Origin: an uncultured bacterium
GTDB lineage: Bacteria; Cyanobacteriota; Vampirovibrionia; Gastranaerophilales; Gastranaerophilaceae
Length of the DNA stretch: 12,139 nucleotides
Assembly: GCA_900553895.1 (NCBI GenBank)
Contig: USFB01000050.1
Location: forward strand, 1-12,139
Direction: 5' to 3'
This document shows positions 1 to 6,341 of the stretch, piece after piece. The position numbers were made by a program, and so were the translations under genes. Every line of letters begins with the position of its first letter. Within the stretch, counting starts at the first letter, position 1. Below the pieces are notes generated by a model, which made no database searches, was not told the DNA's origin, and saw only the letters and a list, made by a program, of their open reading frames with translations.

Positions 1-823
1 AAACCTTCTGAGCAACTTCTGCAACTCTTAAAACGCTATCTTCATTAGGTCCGAAATTAAAACCTTCTGCAAACTTCTTACCTTCTTCCAAAAGTTTTTC
101 ACCTAAAAGCAAATACCCTGAAAGAGGTTCTAAAACGTGTTGCCAAGGACGGACTGCAACAGGATTTCTAATCTCGATTTTTTCTCCGTCATTAATAAAT
201 CTTACACAATCAGGAATTAATCTATCTAATGCCCAATCACCGCCGCCAATTACATTTCCCGCACGAGCTGTTGCCATTGCATAAGTACCTTCTTCTTGCA
301 AAAACGAGCGTCTGAAAGATGATGACATAATTTCAACACATCCTTTAGATGAAGAATACATATCATAACCACCCATTGGTTCGTCTTCTTTATAACCGCG
401 ATTGACTTCTTTATTTTCGTAGCATTTATCCGTTGTAATATTTACAAAAGCTTTAACAGACGGAGTGTGTCTAGCGGCTTCCAAAACATTCAACGAACCT
501 ATAACATTTGTCTTATAAGTTAAAATTGGCTCTGCATAAGACAATCTTACGAGCGGTTGCGCTGCAAGATGAAAAACTATATCAGGTTCAAAAGCTTTCA
601 TTTCTGCTTGAAGTTTTTCATAATCCAAAATGTCACCAATAATGGACTTTGAAATTCTATTTTTAATATTCAATTCTTCAAACATTGAAGGTTTTGTGTT
701 TGGTGCAAGCGAATATCCACAAACTTTTGCACCCAATTTTGTAAGCCATAAAGCAAGCCAGCTTCCTTTGAAACCGGTATGACCTGTTAAAAACACTCTT
801 TTATCATTATAAATTGAAAACAT
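1..823 (-). CDS. rfbG: CDP-glucose 4,6-dehydratase, 3' end cut by window edge
   Basis: Converts CDP-D-glucose to CDP-4-keto-6-deoxy-D-glucose, the step after the cytidylyltransferase, in the cytoplasmic route to 3,6-dideoxy and related sugars of surface polysaccharide. I translated 274 codons from ATG at 823. They show the short-chain dehydrogenase/NAD-epimerase fold: Rossmann motif TGHTGFKG (residues 13-20), HLAAQPLV near 85-92, TTDKCYEN at 130-137, and the catalytic pair Y156-SSS-K160. RAGNVIGGGDWA (187-198) and VRPWQHVLEPL (224-234) are typical of CDP-glucose dehydratases and separate it from dTDP-glucose dehydratases. The family is about 355-360 residues, so roughly 80 C-terminal residues lie beyond position 1. 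An AAGGTG SD lies 7 nt before the ATG. It is divergent from rfbF (94-bp gap) and there is no internal frameshift. Confidence 0.95.
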   Translation of the reverse strand, partial: MFSIYNDKRVFLTGHTGFKGSWLALWLTKLGAKVCGYSLAPNTKPSMFEELNIKNRISKSIIGDILDYEKLQAEMKAFEPDIVFHLAAQPLVRLSYAEPILTYKTNVIGSLNVLEAARHTPSVKAFVNITTDKCYENKEVNRGYKEDEPMGGYDMYSSSKGCVEIMSSSFRRSFLQEEGTYAMATARAGNVIGGGDWALDRLIPDCVRFINDGEKIEIRNPVAVRPWQHVLEPLSGYLLLGEKLLEEGKKFAEGFNFGPNEDSVLRVAEVAQKV

Positions 824-917
824 ATAACTTCACCTTTTCGCTAATACTACCATAAAAAATATATTTTTGATAACATAATAAATAGAGGATTGTAAAAGTT
901 TTTAAAGGATATAGTTT
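824..917. promoter_or_regulatory. Divergent rfbG/rfbF intergenic promoter region
   Basis: This 94-bp AT-rich gap must hold the promoters of both CDP-glucose genes if each is transcribed on its own. Each gene has its own SD at the edge: AAGGTG for rfbG and AAAGGA for rfbF. A TTGATA at 867-872 could be a -35 for rfbF, but no good -10 lies at the right distance, and no clean pair is seen on the other strand. No convincing operator was found. Confidence 0.4.
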
Positions 918-1697
918 ATGAAAGTTGTAATTTTAGCTGGTGGATTAGGAACAAGATTATCAGAAGAAACTTATTTAACACCAAAACCCATGGTTCAAAT
1001 TGGTGGAAGACCTATTCTTTGGCACATAATGAAATTATATTCATATTACGGATTTAATGATTTTATAATTTTGACCGGTTACAAATCTCATGTAATAAAA
1101 GATTATTTCATCAATTATTATACAAGATATTCTGACATAACAATTGATATGAAAAAGAATTCAGTAGAAATTCATGAACAAAGGGTTGAACCATGGAAAG
1201 TAACAATGCTTTATACTGGATTTGAAACAATGACTGGTGGAAGAGTATATAAAGCGAAAGAATACTTAAAAGACGAACCTTTCTTATTGACCTATGGTGA
1301 TGGTGTTGCAGATGTCAATATAAAAGAACTTATTAAAGTACACAAGGACTCTAAAAAGCTAATGACACTTACGGCAATACAACCTAGCGGAAGATTTGGA
1401 GCACTAAACATTCGTAAAGATATGACCATTACATCATTTAAAGAAAAACCTCAAGGCGACGGCTCTTGGATTAATGGTGGTTTTTTTGTTTGCGAGCCTC
1501 AAATTTTTGACTATTTGACAAATGATTCAAAATGCATTTTAGAAAGAGAACCTTTAGAAAAATTAGCCACTGACGGACAATTAAACGCCTATAAACATAG
1601 TGGTTTTTGGAAAGCCATGGATACTTTAAAAGACAAAAACGAATTGACAGAAATGTGGCAAAATCTTGATGCACCTTGGGCTGTATGGCAAAAATAA
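918..1697 (+). CDS. rfbF: Glucose-1-phosphate cytidylyltransferase
   Basis: Makes CDP-glucose and pyrophosphate from CTP and alpha-D-glucose 1-phosphate, the committed step of CDP-linked deoxysugar synthesis. The 259-residue protein matches the family's usual length of about 257. It opens with the nucleotidyltransferase signature, LAGGLGTRLSEET (residues 6-18), then TPKPMVQIGG with the conserved Lys near 23. It also has YGDGVADV (metal/nucleotide-binding Asp, about 126-133), SGRFGAL and FKEKPQGDGSWINGGFFV (about 174-191). These features are typical of RfbF and differ from the UDP- and dTDP-glucose enzymes. The start is supported by AAAGGA about 9 nt upstream. It faces away from rfbG, whose product uses CDP-glucose; co-directional rfbF-rfbG order is more usual. 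A decayed glycosyltransferase follows downstream. Confidence 0.96.
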   Translation: MKVVILAGGLGTRLSEETYLTPKPMVQIGGRPILWHIMKLYSYYGFNDFIILTGYKSHVIKDYFINYYTRYSDITIDMKKNSVEIHEQRVEPWKVTMLYTGFETMTGGRVYKAKEYLKDEPFLLTYGDGVADVNIKELIKVHKDSKKLMTLTAIQPSGRFGALNIRKDMTITSFKEKPQGDGSWINGGFFVCEPQIFDYLTNDSKCILEREPLEKLATDGQLNAYKHSGFWKAMDTLKDKNELTEMWQNLDAPWAVWQK

Positions 1698-1724
1698 AAA
1701 TGTGTTTTATTAAATAACTTATGT

Positions 1725-1754
1725 TATACTACACAAAGGATTTTTGTAAGGAAG
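1725..1754 (+). promoter_or_regulatory. Relic promoter -10 and SD before the glycosyltransferase remnant
   Basis: TATACT (1725-1730) is a good -10 element, but its -35 is poor (TGTGTT at 1701-1706, spacer 18). AAGGAAG at 1748-1754 is a fair SD for the remnant frame, in which an ATA codon now stands where a start codon would be expected. This is probably the surviving expression signal of a dead gene. Confidence 0.3.
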
Positions 1755-1761
1755 TTATCTA

Positions 1762-2030
1762 ATAATAAGTGTAATTATCTTAATATTTAGACATTCTAAA
1801 TCTCAATTGACCACTGCAATTTATAGCATAACAAATCAAACCTTCCAAAATTTGGAATTGATTATTATTGACATAAGTTTTAACGATAAAACTTTAATAA
1901 GAAATCTCTAATATTAAATCACTTCATCCGTGGAGAAAAACTAACTCTTTATTTACCAAAAAAAGGAAATTTCTATTTTGCTCTTACATGTGCGTATCTA
2001 CATCTATCCAATTTGCATTTTCCATGTTAG
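1762..2030 (+). pseudogene. Remnant of a family 2 glycosyltransferase (N-terminal part)
   Basis: No intact ORF exists here, but 1762-1911 reads in one frame as SVIILIFRHS, then TTAIYSITNQTFQNLELIII, then DISFNDKTL. That follows the N-terminal pattern of GT-A family 2 glycosyltransferases: SVIIPvyN, the helix ending SilNQTfqnlEiIiVD, then DdGStDnT. The start codon is lost (ATA at the expected place after AAGGAAG), the DDGS acidic motif has changed to DISF, and the frame stops at 1909. A second frame, 1905-2030, continues plausibly with LILNHFIRGEKL and LPKKGNFYFAL (compare the kkGnfg.ArN stretch of the family) and stops at 2028. So there is at least one frameshift, and the catalytic C-terminal part is missing. 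Its place after rfbF fits an eroding polysaccharide cluster. The identification rests on motif reading, strongest in the first 50 codons. Confidence 0.65.
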
Positions 2031-2054
2031 AATTCTCCTGTACTTTGTTAATAA

Positions 2055-2121
2055 AATTCAGCTGACAATCCTGCTTCAAATCACAAGGATTGGAATAATA
2101 TTTCTTAAGTCAAGCTGAATT
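2055..2121. repeat. Nested inverted repeat (two-level hairpin)
   Basis: AATTCAGCTGAC (2055-2066) pairs with GTC-A-AGCTGAATT (2109-2121) as a 12-bp stem with one bulged A. Inside it, CAATCCT (2066-2072) pairs with AGGATTG (2086-2092), loop 13 nt. It lies between the glycosyltransferase remnant and the next gene and has no T-tract, so it is not a standard terminator. It could be a fold of the DUF2130-gene leader, a mobile-element scar, or a dispersed repeat. Confidence 0.55.
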
Positions 2122-2123
2122 AA

Positions 2124-2191
2124 AACGAAGGGCTAAACAATCTCTACGCTAGTTATTAAAACTGGGTGCAATTAAGTCATAATCCTTCGTT
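2124..2191. repeat. Inverted repeat AACGAAGG...CCTTCGTT
   Basis: A perfect 8-bp inverted repeat encloses 52 nt and starts 2 nt after the previous nested hairpin. Inside it, CATAAT (2178-2183) could be a -10 for the downstream gene, though no good -35 accompanies it. A short protein-like frame (LKRRAKQSLR, about 2118-2149, ending at TAG) also lies here, so the region may be decayed coding sequence. Confidence 0.45.
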
Positions 2192-2229
2192 CTATTTAAA
2201 TATTAAAGAAATCAATAGGCAGGTGTATA

Positions 2230-3468
2230 ATGCAAGAAATTAAGTGTCCTAAGTGTGGTGAAATTTTTCAGGTAGATGAATCAGGTTATTCTGCAATAGT
2301 TAAACAAGTTAGAGATAAAGAATTTTCTAAAGAAATTCAAAATCGCGAAGCACAATTTGAATCAGAAAAAGAAAGTGCAATTCAGCTTGCTAAATTGGAA
2401 GCTGAAAAAATGTTCAACGAAAAATTGAACAAAAAAGAAAACGAATTAAGCGAAGTTGAAGTAAAAAAAGATAAAGAAATTGCAGAACTTAAAAACAAAC
2501 TTGCAACTTTTGATAAAGATAAAGAACTTGAAATAAATAAACTCATCACCAAACTTAATACAGAGCTTTATGAAAAAGATAGTCATATTGCTACTCTTAA
2601 AGGCGAAAAAGCCCTAACAGAAAAAGAATGTCAACTCAAAGAACAATCTTTAAAAGAGCAATACGAAGAAAAATTACGCTTCAAAGAAGAAGAAATTGCG
2701 CGCTACAAAGATTTTAAATCAAAATTATCAACCAAAATGGTCGGCGAAAGTTTAGAACAACATTGCGAAATCGAATTTAACCAATTACGCGCGACAGGAT
2801 TTAAAAATGCGTATTTTGAAAAAGACAATGACGCAAAAACGGGTAGTAAAGGCGATTACATTTATCGCGACAAAAATGCGGAAGGAATTGAATTCATTTC
2901 TATTATGTTTGAGATGAAAAACGAAATGGACACGACTTCTACAAAGAAAAAGAATGAAGATTTCTTAAAAGAATTGGATAAAGACAGACGTGAAAAAAAT
3001 TGCGAATACGCGGTTTTGGTATCACTGCTTGAGCCTGAAAGCGAATTGTACAATGCAGGTATAGTCGATATGTCACACCGTTATCCTAAAATGTACGTCA
3101 TAAGACCACAGTTTTTTATCCCGATAATTACGCTTTTGAGAAACGCTGCAAGTAATTCGCTTGAATATAAACGTGAGCTTGAAATTATTAAGGCTCAAAA
3201 TGTCGATGTTTCAAATTTTGAAGCGGAAATGAATGATTTTAAAGACAAATTTTCAAGAAATTTCAGACTCGCAAGCGAAAAATTTCAAAAAGCGATTGAA
3301 GAAATAGATAAAACTATCGACCATTTACAGAAAACAAAAGAAGCATTATTGTCTTCTGAGAACAACTTGCGACTGGCGAACAGCAAGGCAGAAGATTTGA
3401 GTATTAAGCGTCTAACAAAAAACAATCCGACAATGGCGGCTAAGTTTGAAGAGTTGAAGGATAAGTAA
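2230..3468 (+). CDS. DUF2130 family coiled-coil protein, nuclease-like core
   Basis: A 412-residue cytoplasmic protein with the layout of DUF2130 proteins. Residues 1-20 hold a small metal-binding-like start, CPKCG (C6, C9), with no second Cys pair. Residues about 25-165 form a long Lys/Glu-rich coiled coil. A conserved core (about 168-310) contains GESLEQHCE, GSKGDYIYRD (205-214), FEMKNE (227-232) and VLVSLLEPES. A second helical region (about 325-390) ends the protein. The spacing GD(208-209)...E228-x-K230 with upstream Glu residues resembles a PD-(D/E)XK nuclease site, which is my inference; the biochemical role of the family is not established. AGGTG ends 4 nt before the ATG. It appears to be a single-gene unit, ending in a hairpin shared with the convergent polymerase gene. 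Confidence 0.85.
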   Translation: MQEIKCPKCGEIFQVDESGYSAIVKQVRDKEFSKEIQNREAQFESEKESAIQLAKLEAEKMFNEKLNKKENELSEVEVKKDKEIAELKNKLATFDKDKELEINKLITKLNTELYEKDSHIATLKGEKALTEKECQLKEQSLKEQYEEKLRFKEEEIARYKDFKSKLSTKMVGESLEQHCEIEFNQLRATGFKNAYFEKDNDAKTGSKGDYIYRDKNAEGIEFISIMFEMKNEMDTTSTKKKNEDFLKELDKDRREKNCEYAVLVSLLEPESELYNAGIVDMSHRYPKMYVIRPQFFIPIITLLRNAASNSLEYKRELEIIKAQNVDVSNFEAEMNDFKDKFSRNFRLASEKFQKAIEEIDKTIDHLQKTKEALLSSENNLRLANSKAEDLSIKRLTKNNPTMAAKFEELKDK

Positions 3469-3475
3469 GGTTAAT

Positions 3476-3495
3476 GTTGGGCAGGTATGCCCAAC
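3476..3495. terminator. Palindromic hairpin between convergent genes
   Basis: GTTGGGC (3476-3482), loop AGGTAT, GCCCAAC (3489-3495): a 7-bp GC-rich stem between the end of the DUF2130 gene (3468) and the end of the polymerase gene (3511). The following plus-strand tract (CGACATTTTC) is only weakly T-rich and the minus side is worse, so termination may be inefficient. It could instead be a small dispersed palindromic repeat. Confidence 0.55.
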
Positions 3496-3510
3496 CGACA
3501 TTTTCAAAAT

Positions 3511-4731
3511 TTAAACATCTTTCGGGCTTGTTAAAAAGCCTTGTGAAAAGGGTACATCTTTATTTACAAACCCTGTCCGCACAATATTGCGACCGAATTT
3601 TTGCTCAAGCTTGTCCAAACTTTTGCCCAATTTTTCTTTCTGCTCTCTTTTTATATCAGTATCAAACAAAATCAACTGTTCTTCTGAACACAAATTAAAA
3701 TCCTCAAGCACAATTCCAACACTTCTGTACAAAACATTTGAAGAATACATATTTTCCAAAATCGGGAACGCATTTTTTGATATTTCAAATTCAAAATTTA
3801 CAGGAACTCTCAAAGAAATTTTAGAATAAAGCGTTTTAAAATCTTTTGTTTTTAAAATAACGCCAATAGTCGAAGCTTTACAATTAATTTTTCTCAACCT
3901 TGTGCAAACATCATGGATATGGATAGAAAGCTCATTTTTCAAAAAATTCAAATCAGAAGAGAATTCCAAAAATGATTTAGTATCACTTATGGATTTTGGA
4001 AGTTCAACTTCATTGGAAATCGGAGAAACCATAAATCCCAAAAGCTCGGATTTAATTGCAAGTCCGTTTTTACCAAATCTTGATTTTATCCAAGCATCAT
4101 CTTTTTGAACATAATCGTAAGCCGTTCTAACCCCAAGCCCCCAAAGTTTTACGCCAAGTTTTCTGCCAATTCCCCAAACTTCTTGAATATCAGTATGTTT
4201 TAAAAGCTCTGTCAACTTACATTTTCCAACTAAAGAAATATGCGTGCTTGTATTTTTTGATTTATCAGAAGCTAACTTCGCAATTGTTTTTGTGCGTGCT
4301 ATGCCAATAGATACAGGAATATCAACTTCTTTTAAAATTCTTTGTTGCAATTCATAAGCAAGCTTAAAATAATTTTTCTTATATAATTTTGTAAGTCCGG
4401 TAAAATCAACGAATGCCTCATCAATCGAATAAACCTGAACATTTGGGCTGTATTCTTTCAATATTTTCATTACCATGCCGGAAATCTTTGTATACGCATA
4501 ATGATTTGCTGTAATATAAATCCCTTCAGGATATTTTTCTACCGCCTGAAAAAGTGGGATACCCATTGGTATTCCTAGCATTTTAGCCTCTCTTGAACGT
4601 GCAATAACACATCCGCGCTCGCCTGAAACAACAGATACGGGTAACCCCTTAAGTTCGGGATTGAGTTTCCTTTCGCAAGACACAAAAAAGCTGTCACAAT
4701 CTATTAATGCTATGTATTTTTGATTGGTCAT
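3511..4731 (-). CDS. umuC: Y-family translesion DNA polymerase, UmuC type
   Basis: An error-prone polymerase that extends past DNA lesions, working with the beta clamp. The 406 residues fit UmuC (about 420) better than DinB (about 350). Palm motifs are ALIDCDSFFVSCER (8-21, metal ligand D11) and YSIDEAFVDF (101-110, D104 and E105), and SIGIARTKTIAKLASDKSK (141-159) is the conserved fingers/palm helix. A helix-hairpin-helix thumb follows at VWGIGRKLGVKLWGLGV (185-201), then the little finger. QLILF (352-356) matches the QL(S/D)LF clamp-binding motif, and a C-terminal UmuC-like tail follows. No SD precedes the ATG, and the upstream gene's stop lies 2 bp away, so translational coupling is likely. 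No UmuD-like protease is adjacent and I saw no GAAC-N4-GTTC LexA box. Catalytic residues look intact. Confidence 0.93.
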   Translation of the reverse strand: MTNQKYIALIDCDSFFVSCERKLNPELKGLPVSVVSGERGCVIARSREAKMLGIPMGIPLFQAVEKYPEGIYITANHYAYTKISGMVMKILKEYSPNVQVYSIDEAFVDFTGLTKLYKKNYFKLAYELQQRILKEVDIPVSIGIARTKTIAKLASDKSKNTSTHISLVGKCKLTELLKHTDIQEVWGIGRKLGVKLWGLGVRTAYDYVQKDDAWIKSRFGKNGLAIKSELLGFMVSPISNEVELPKSISDTKSFLEFSSDLNFLKNELSIHIHDVCTRLRKINCKASTIGVILKTKDFKTLYSKISLRVPVNFEFEISKNAFPILENMYSSNVLYRSVGIVLEDFNLCSEEQLILFDTDIKREQKEKLGKSLDKLEQKFGRNIVRTGFVNKDVPFSQGFLTSPKDV

Positions 4732-4733
4732 AG

Positions 4734-4958
4734 TTATTCAAACGTATAATTTACTGTCTTTTCTTTCCAGTTGTATCGTTTTTTCTGACGGCAAATTTCC
4801 ATCAACAAACCTTGTTTATACCTTGCAACATACCATTTGTGGAACTTCAAGGCACGCTTCAAATCTGTCGTTTTAAATTTTTCTGTTCTTTTTCCACCCT
4901 TTACTTCAATCATTTTATAAAGAGCTTCGACTTGTTCGCCGGTATCAATATCTAACAT
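4734..4958 (-). CDS. Small basic protein of unknown function, upstream of umuC
   Basis: Seventy-four residues, rich in Lys, Arg and Tyr, with no signal peptide or membrane segment. I do not recognise a family. It reads EVKGGKRTEKFKTTDLKRAL followed by FHKWYVARYKQG, which suggests a compact, possibly nucleic-acid-binding helical protein. It is not UmuD (no LexA-like Ser/Lys protease motifs) and does not resemble YolD, the usual small partner of Gram-positive UmuC-like polymerases. It ends 2 bp before umuC, so the two are almost certainly one transcript. The ATG at 4958 has no SD, and the candidate promoter leaves a very short leader, so translation may be nearly leaderless. The gene call itself is supported by position and coupling rather than homology. 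Confidence 0.65.
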   Translation of the reverse strand: MLDIDTGEQVEALYKMIEVKGGKRTEKFKTTDLKRALKFHKWYVARYKQGLLMEICRQKKRYNWKEKTVNYTFE

Positions 4959-4969
4959 AACAACAGTTT

Positions 4970-4996
4970 AGCATAATTTGATTTCTTTAGTGTCAA
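4970..4996 (-). promoter_or_regulatory. Candidate promoter of the 74-aa gene and umuC
   Basis: On the minus strand a consensus -35, TTGACA (4991-4996), is followed either by TATGCT (4970-4975, spacer 15) or by TGCTAA (4968-4973, spacer 17). Transcription would begin only a few nt before the ATG at 4958, matching the lack of an SD. No recognisable LexA operator overlaps it. Confidence 0.5.
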
Positions 4997-5044
4997 TTTT
5001 CATGATTATTATTTTCGTGTTAATATGGTCTATGCGAGGTAGAT

Positions 5045-5395
5045 ATGTTAAGACAATTTTTGAATTCTAAAATACATAGAGCAACTGTTACGGATGCAAA
5101 TTTAAATTATGTTGGCTCAATTACTATAGACGAAGAATTTTTGGAACTTTCAGGCATAATGGAATGGGAAAAAGTTGAAATTTTAAACATCAATAATGGT
5201 GAAAGATTTCAAACCTATGTAATAAAAGGTAAACGCGGTTCAAAATGTTTTTGTTTAAACGGTGCCGCTGCAAGAAAAGCTCAACCGGGTGATAAAATTA
5301 TTATCGTAACTTATGCAGATTTAACTCCTGAAGAAATCAAAACTCACAAACCAACTATAGTTCAAGTTGGGGAAGGAAATGAAATTGTTCGTTAA
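5045..5395 (+). CDS. panD: Aspartate 1-decarboxylase proenzyme
   Basis: Decarboxylates L-aspartate to beta-alanine for pantothenate and coenzyme A. The 116-residue length is close to the family norm of 115-140. The self-cleavage site G24-S25 is present in YVGSITID; Ser25 becomes the pyruvoyl group of the alpha chain. Other family residues are in place: K9 and H11 (SKIHRATVT), Y22, R54 (NGERFQTY), T57, Y58, and N72 in NGAAA (72-76). The ATG is supported by GAGGT at 5036-5040. It is divergent from the umuC pair. No panB or panC is visible in the window, so the pantothenate genes are not clustered here. A 48-codon ORF overlaps its last 17 bp and is probably co-transcribed. Confidence 0.97.
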   Translation: MLRQFLNSKIHRATVTDANLNYVGSITIDEEFLELSGIMEWEKVEILNINNGERFQTYVIKGKRGSKCFCLNGAAARKAQPGDKIIIVTYADLTPEEIKTHKPTIVQVGEGNEIVR

Positions 5396-5525
5396 TCCGT
5401 ATAAACCTAAAAAGAAAAAGAAATTTACAATTGACACCAAAAATATGGGCGTGAATATTGATAAAAACGAATACTATGAAATCGTTAAGTCAAATTCTGC
5501 GCACCCTGAAAAAGGTTTGCGTTAA
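5379..5525 (+). CDS. Small Lys-rich ORF overlapping the end of panD
   Basis: A 48-residue frame starts at ATG 5379 inside panD in another frame (17-bp overlap) and ends at TAA 5523-5525. It reads MKLFVNPYKPKKKKKFTIDT, then MGVNIDKNEYYEIVKSNS, ending HPEKGLR. GGGGAAGG (5369-5376) lies just before the ATG; its GGGGA part has usable spacing. The overlap, the SD and the mixed composition (not a simple antisense shadow) argue for a real gene translationally coupled to panD. It is basic with no membrane segment, and I recognise no family. Its stop overlaps the stop of the convergent gene at 5522, leaving no room for a terminator. The alternative is a chance ORF in AT-rich sequence. Confidence 0.5.
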   Translation: MKLFVNPYKPKKKKKFTIDTKNMGVNIDKNEYYEIVKSNSAHPEKGLR

Positions 5526-6133
5526 TCCAAAATTCTAATGCCTGCGTTTGAACCCGTGCTGAAATTATTCAGGTTATATCCTCTTGTACCAAACGGGCCA
5601 CTAAATTCTGTGAATGATGTGTTGCCGTAGTTTGTCGGATAATTTCCTTGAGAGAATGAATTGATAAAAGGATTAGAAGAGCCGATAGAAGGCGTGTATC
5701 CCGTTGTTTGCCCTGCAAAATAATCCCCGATATTTCTTAAAAGGCTTGTTCTGTAATTTTGTTTTGGGCGAGCAAGGATTGCACTTCTTACATTTTCGTA
5801 TCTTGTGTTAATATCACCGTTTTGTAATGCTCCGAATGTTTGCATTTCCAACCGTTCTAAACGTTGCATATCGCTTTCTCGCGTAAAATTTCTATTCATT
5901 GTGTATTTTTCTAAAGCATTTATATCTGAAAAATTTGAACAGTTGTGACAAGGATTATAATATTGTCTTGGTGCATGTGGACGATTATATCCGTAAGGTC
6001 TTCTTGTTTGAATATGATTGAAATTAGGGTTATAGTAATAAGGACTTTGAGTGACAACTGTTCTGGTCGTTGCAAAACTTGAAATCGGGCTGATAAAAGT
6101 TAATAGAAGTAAAGATAAGATAAAACGATACAT
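5522..6133 (-). CDS. Secreted protein of unknown function with RLERLE...FG motif
   Basis: A 203-residue exported protein. The ATG at 6133 is chosen because a strong SD (GGAGG, minus strand 6141-6145) sits 7 nt before it; an in-frame ATG at 6151 would overlap that SD. Residues 1-21 form a classical signal peptide (MYRF, then LSLLLLTF, ending SSFA), with likely cleavage after A21 and no lipobox. The mature part has a Tyr/Pro/Asn/Arg-rich stretch (30-60), a CHNC pair (C62, C65), then a helical motif RLERLEMQTFGAL (91-103) with ENVRSAIL (113-120), and a Gly/Ser/Asn-rich tail. RLERLE..FG motifs recur, as I recall, in cyanobacterial and melainabacterial secreted proteins of unknown role. It likely sits in the periplasm or at the surface; the function is not known. 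Confidence 0.8.
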   Translation of the reverse strand: MYRFILSLLLLTFISPISSFATTRTVVTQSPYYYNPNFNHIQTRRPYGYNRPHAPRQYYNPCHNCSNFSDINALEKYTMNRNFTRESDMQRLERLEMQTFGALQNGDINTRYENVRSAILARPKQNYRTSLLRNIGDYFAGQTTGYTPSIGSSNPFINSFSQGNYPTNYGNTSFTEFSGPFGTRGYNLNNFSTGSNAGIRILD

Positions 6134-6140
6134 GATAAAT

Positions 6141-6180
6141 CCTCCGAACAAATCATCCGATTATATTCAAACGCGTTTGA
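6141..6180 (-). promoter_or_regulatory. Promoter with 14-bp palindrome and strong SD
   Basis: A perfect -10, TATAAT, lies on the minus strand at 6160-6165. Directly upstream, inside the -35/-10 spacer, is the perfect palindrome TCAAACGCGTTTGA (6167-6180). The expected -35 position is poor (AAATTT-like). The SD GGAGG is at 6141-6145. A dyad between -10 and -35 is a classic repressor position, or the site of a MerR-like regulator. The regulator is not identifiable from sequence. Confidence 0.6.
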
Positions 6181-6225
6181 TAAAATTTGAGTATTGTTTG
6201 AGTGGGTAATTTAAAAGAGTTATTA

Positions 6226-6256
6226 TTGGACTGAAAGCCAAGCCTACAACTACAAT
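6226..6256 (+). promoter_or_regulatory. Possible promoter of the ferritin-like gene
   Basis: TTGGAC (6226-6231) and TACAAT (6251-6256) are separated by 19 bp, longer than ideal. If used, the leader would be about 80 nt and would include the TTTATCG/CGATAAA hairpin. A TTGACT at 6293-6298 is an alternative -35, but its -10 (ACTAAT, 6318-6323) is poor. Confidence 0.3.
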
Positions 6257-6262
6257 ATTTTA

Positions 6263-6283
6263 TTTATCGAGTCGGGCGATAAA
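6263..6283 (+). promoter_or_regulatory. Leader hairpin or operator upstream of the ferritin-like gene
   Basis: TTTATCG (6263-6269), 7-nt loop AGTCGGG, CGATAAA (6277-6283): a perfect 7-bp inverted repeat 58 nt before the start codon. No T-tract follows, so it is not a terminator. It may be a regulator-binding dyad or an mRNA hairpin. Confidence 0.4.
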
Positions 6284-6341
6284 AATTTCTTATTGACTGC
6301 ATTAATATCTTTTTGCAACTAATTTGCAGAAAGGACAAAAA

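Noticed and set aside
2055..2121. Integron attC-like site
   Set aside because: Size and nested stems fit loosely, but the GTTRRRY/RYYYAAC core sites are absent and there is no cassette array.
3474..4108. Open plus-strand frames opposite the polymerase gene
   Set aside because: They are antisense shadows of a clearly conserved umuC, lack SD sequences and resemble no protein family.
4959..5044. LexA (SOS) operator between the umuC pair and panD
   Set aside because: No GAAC-N4-GTTC or CTG-N10-CAG site found; damage control of this operon is not shown by sequence.
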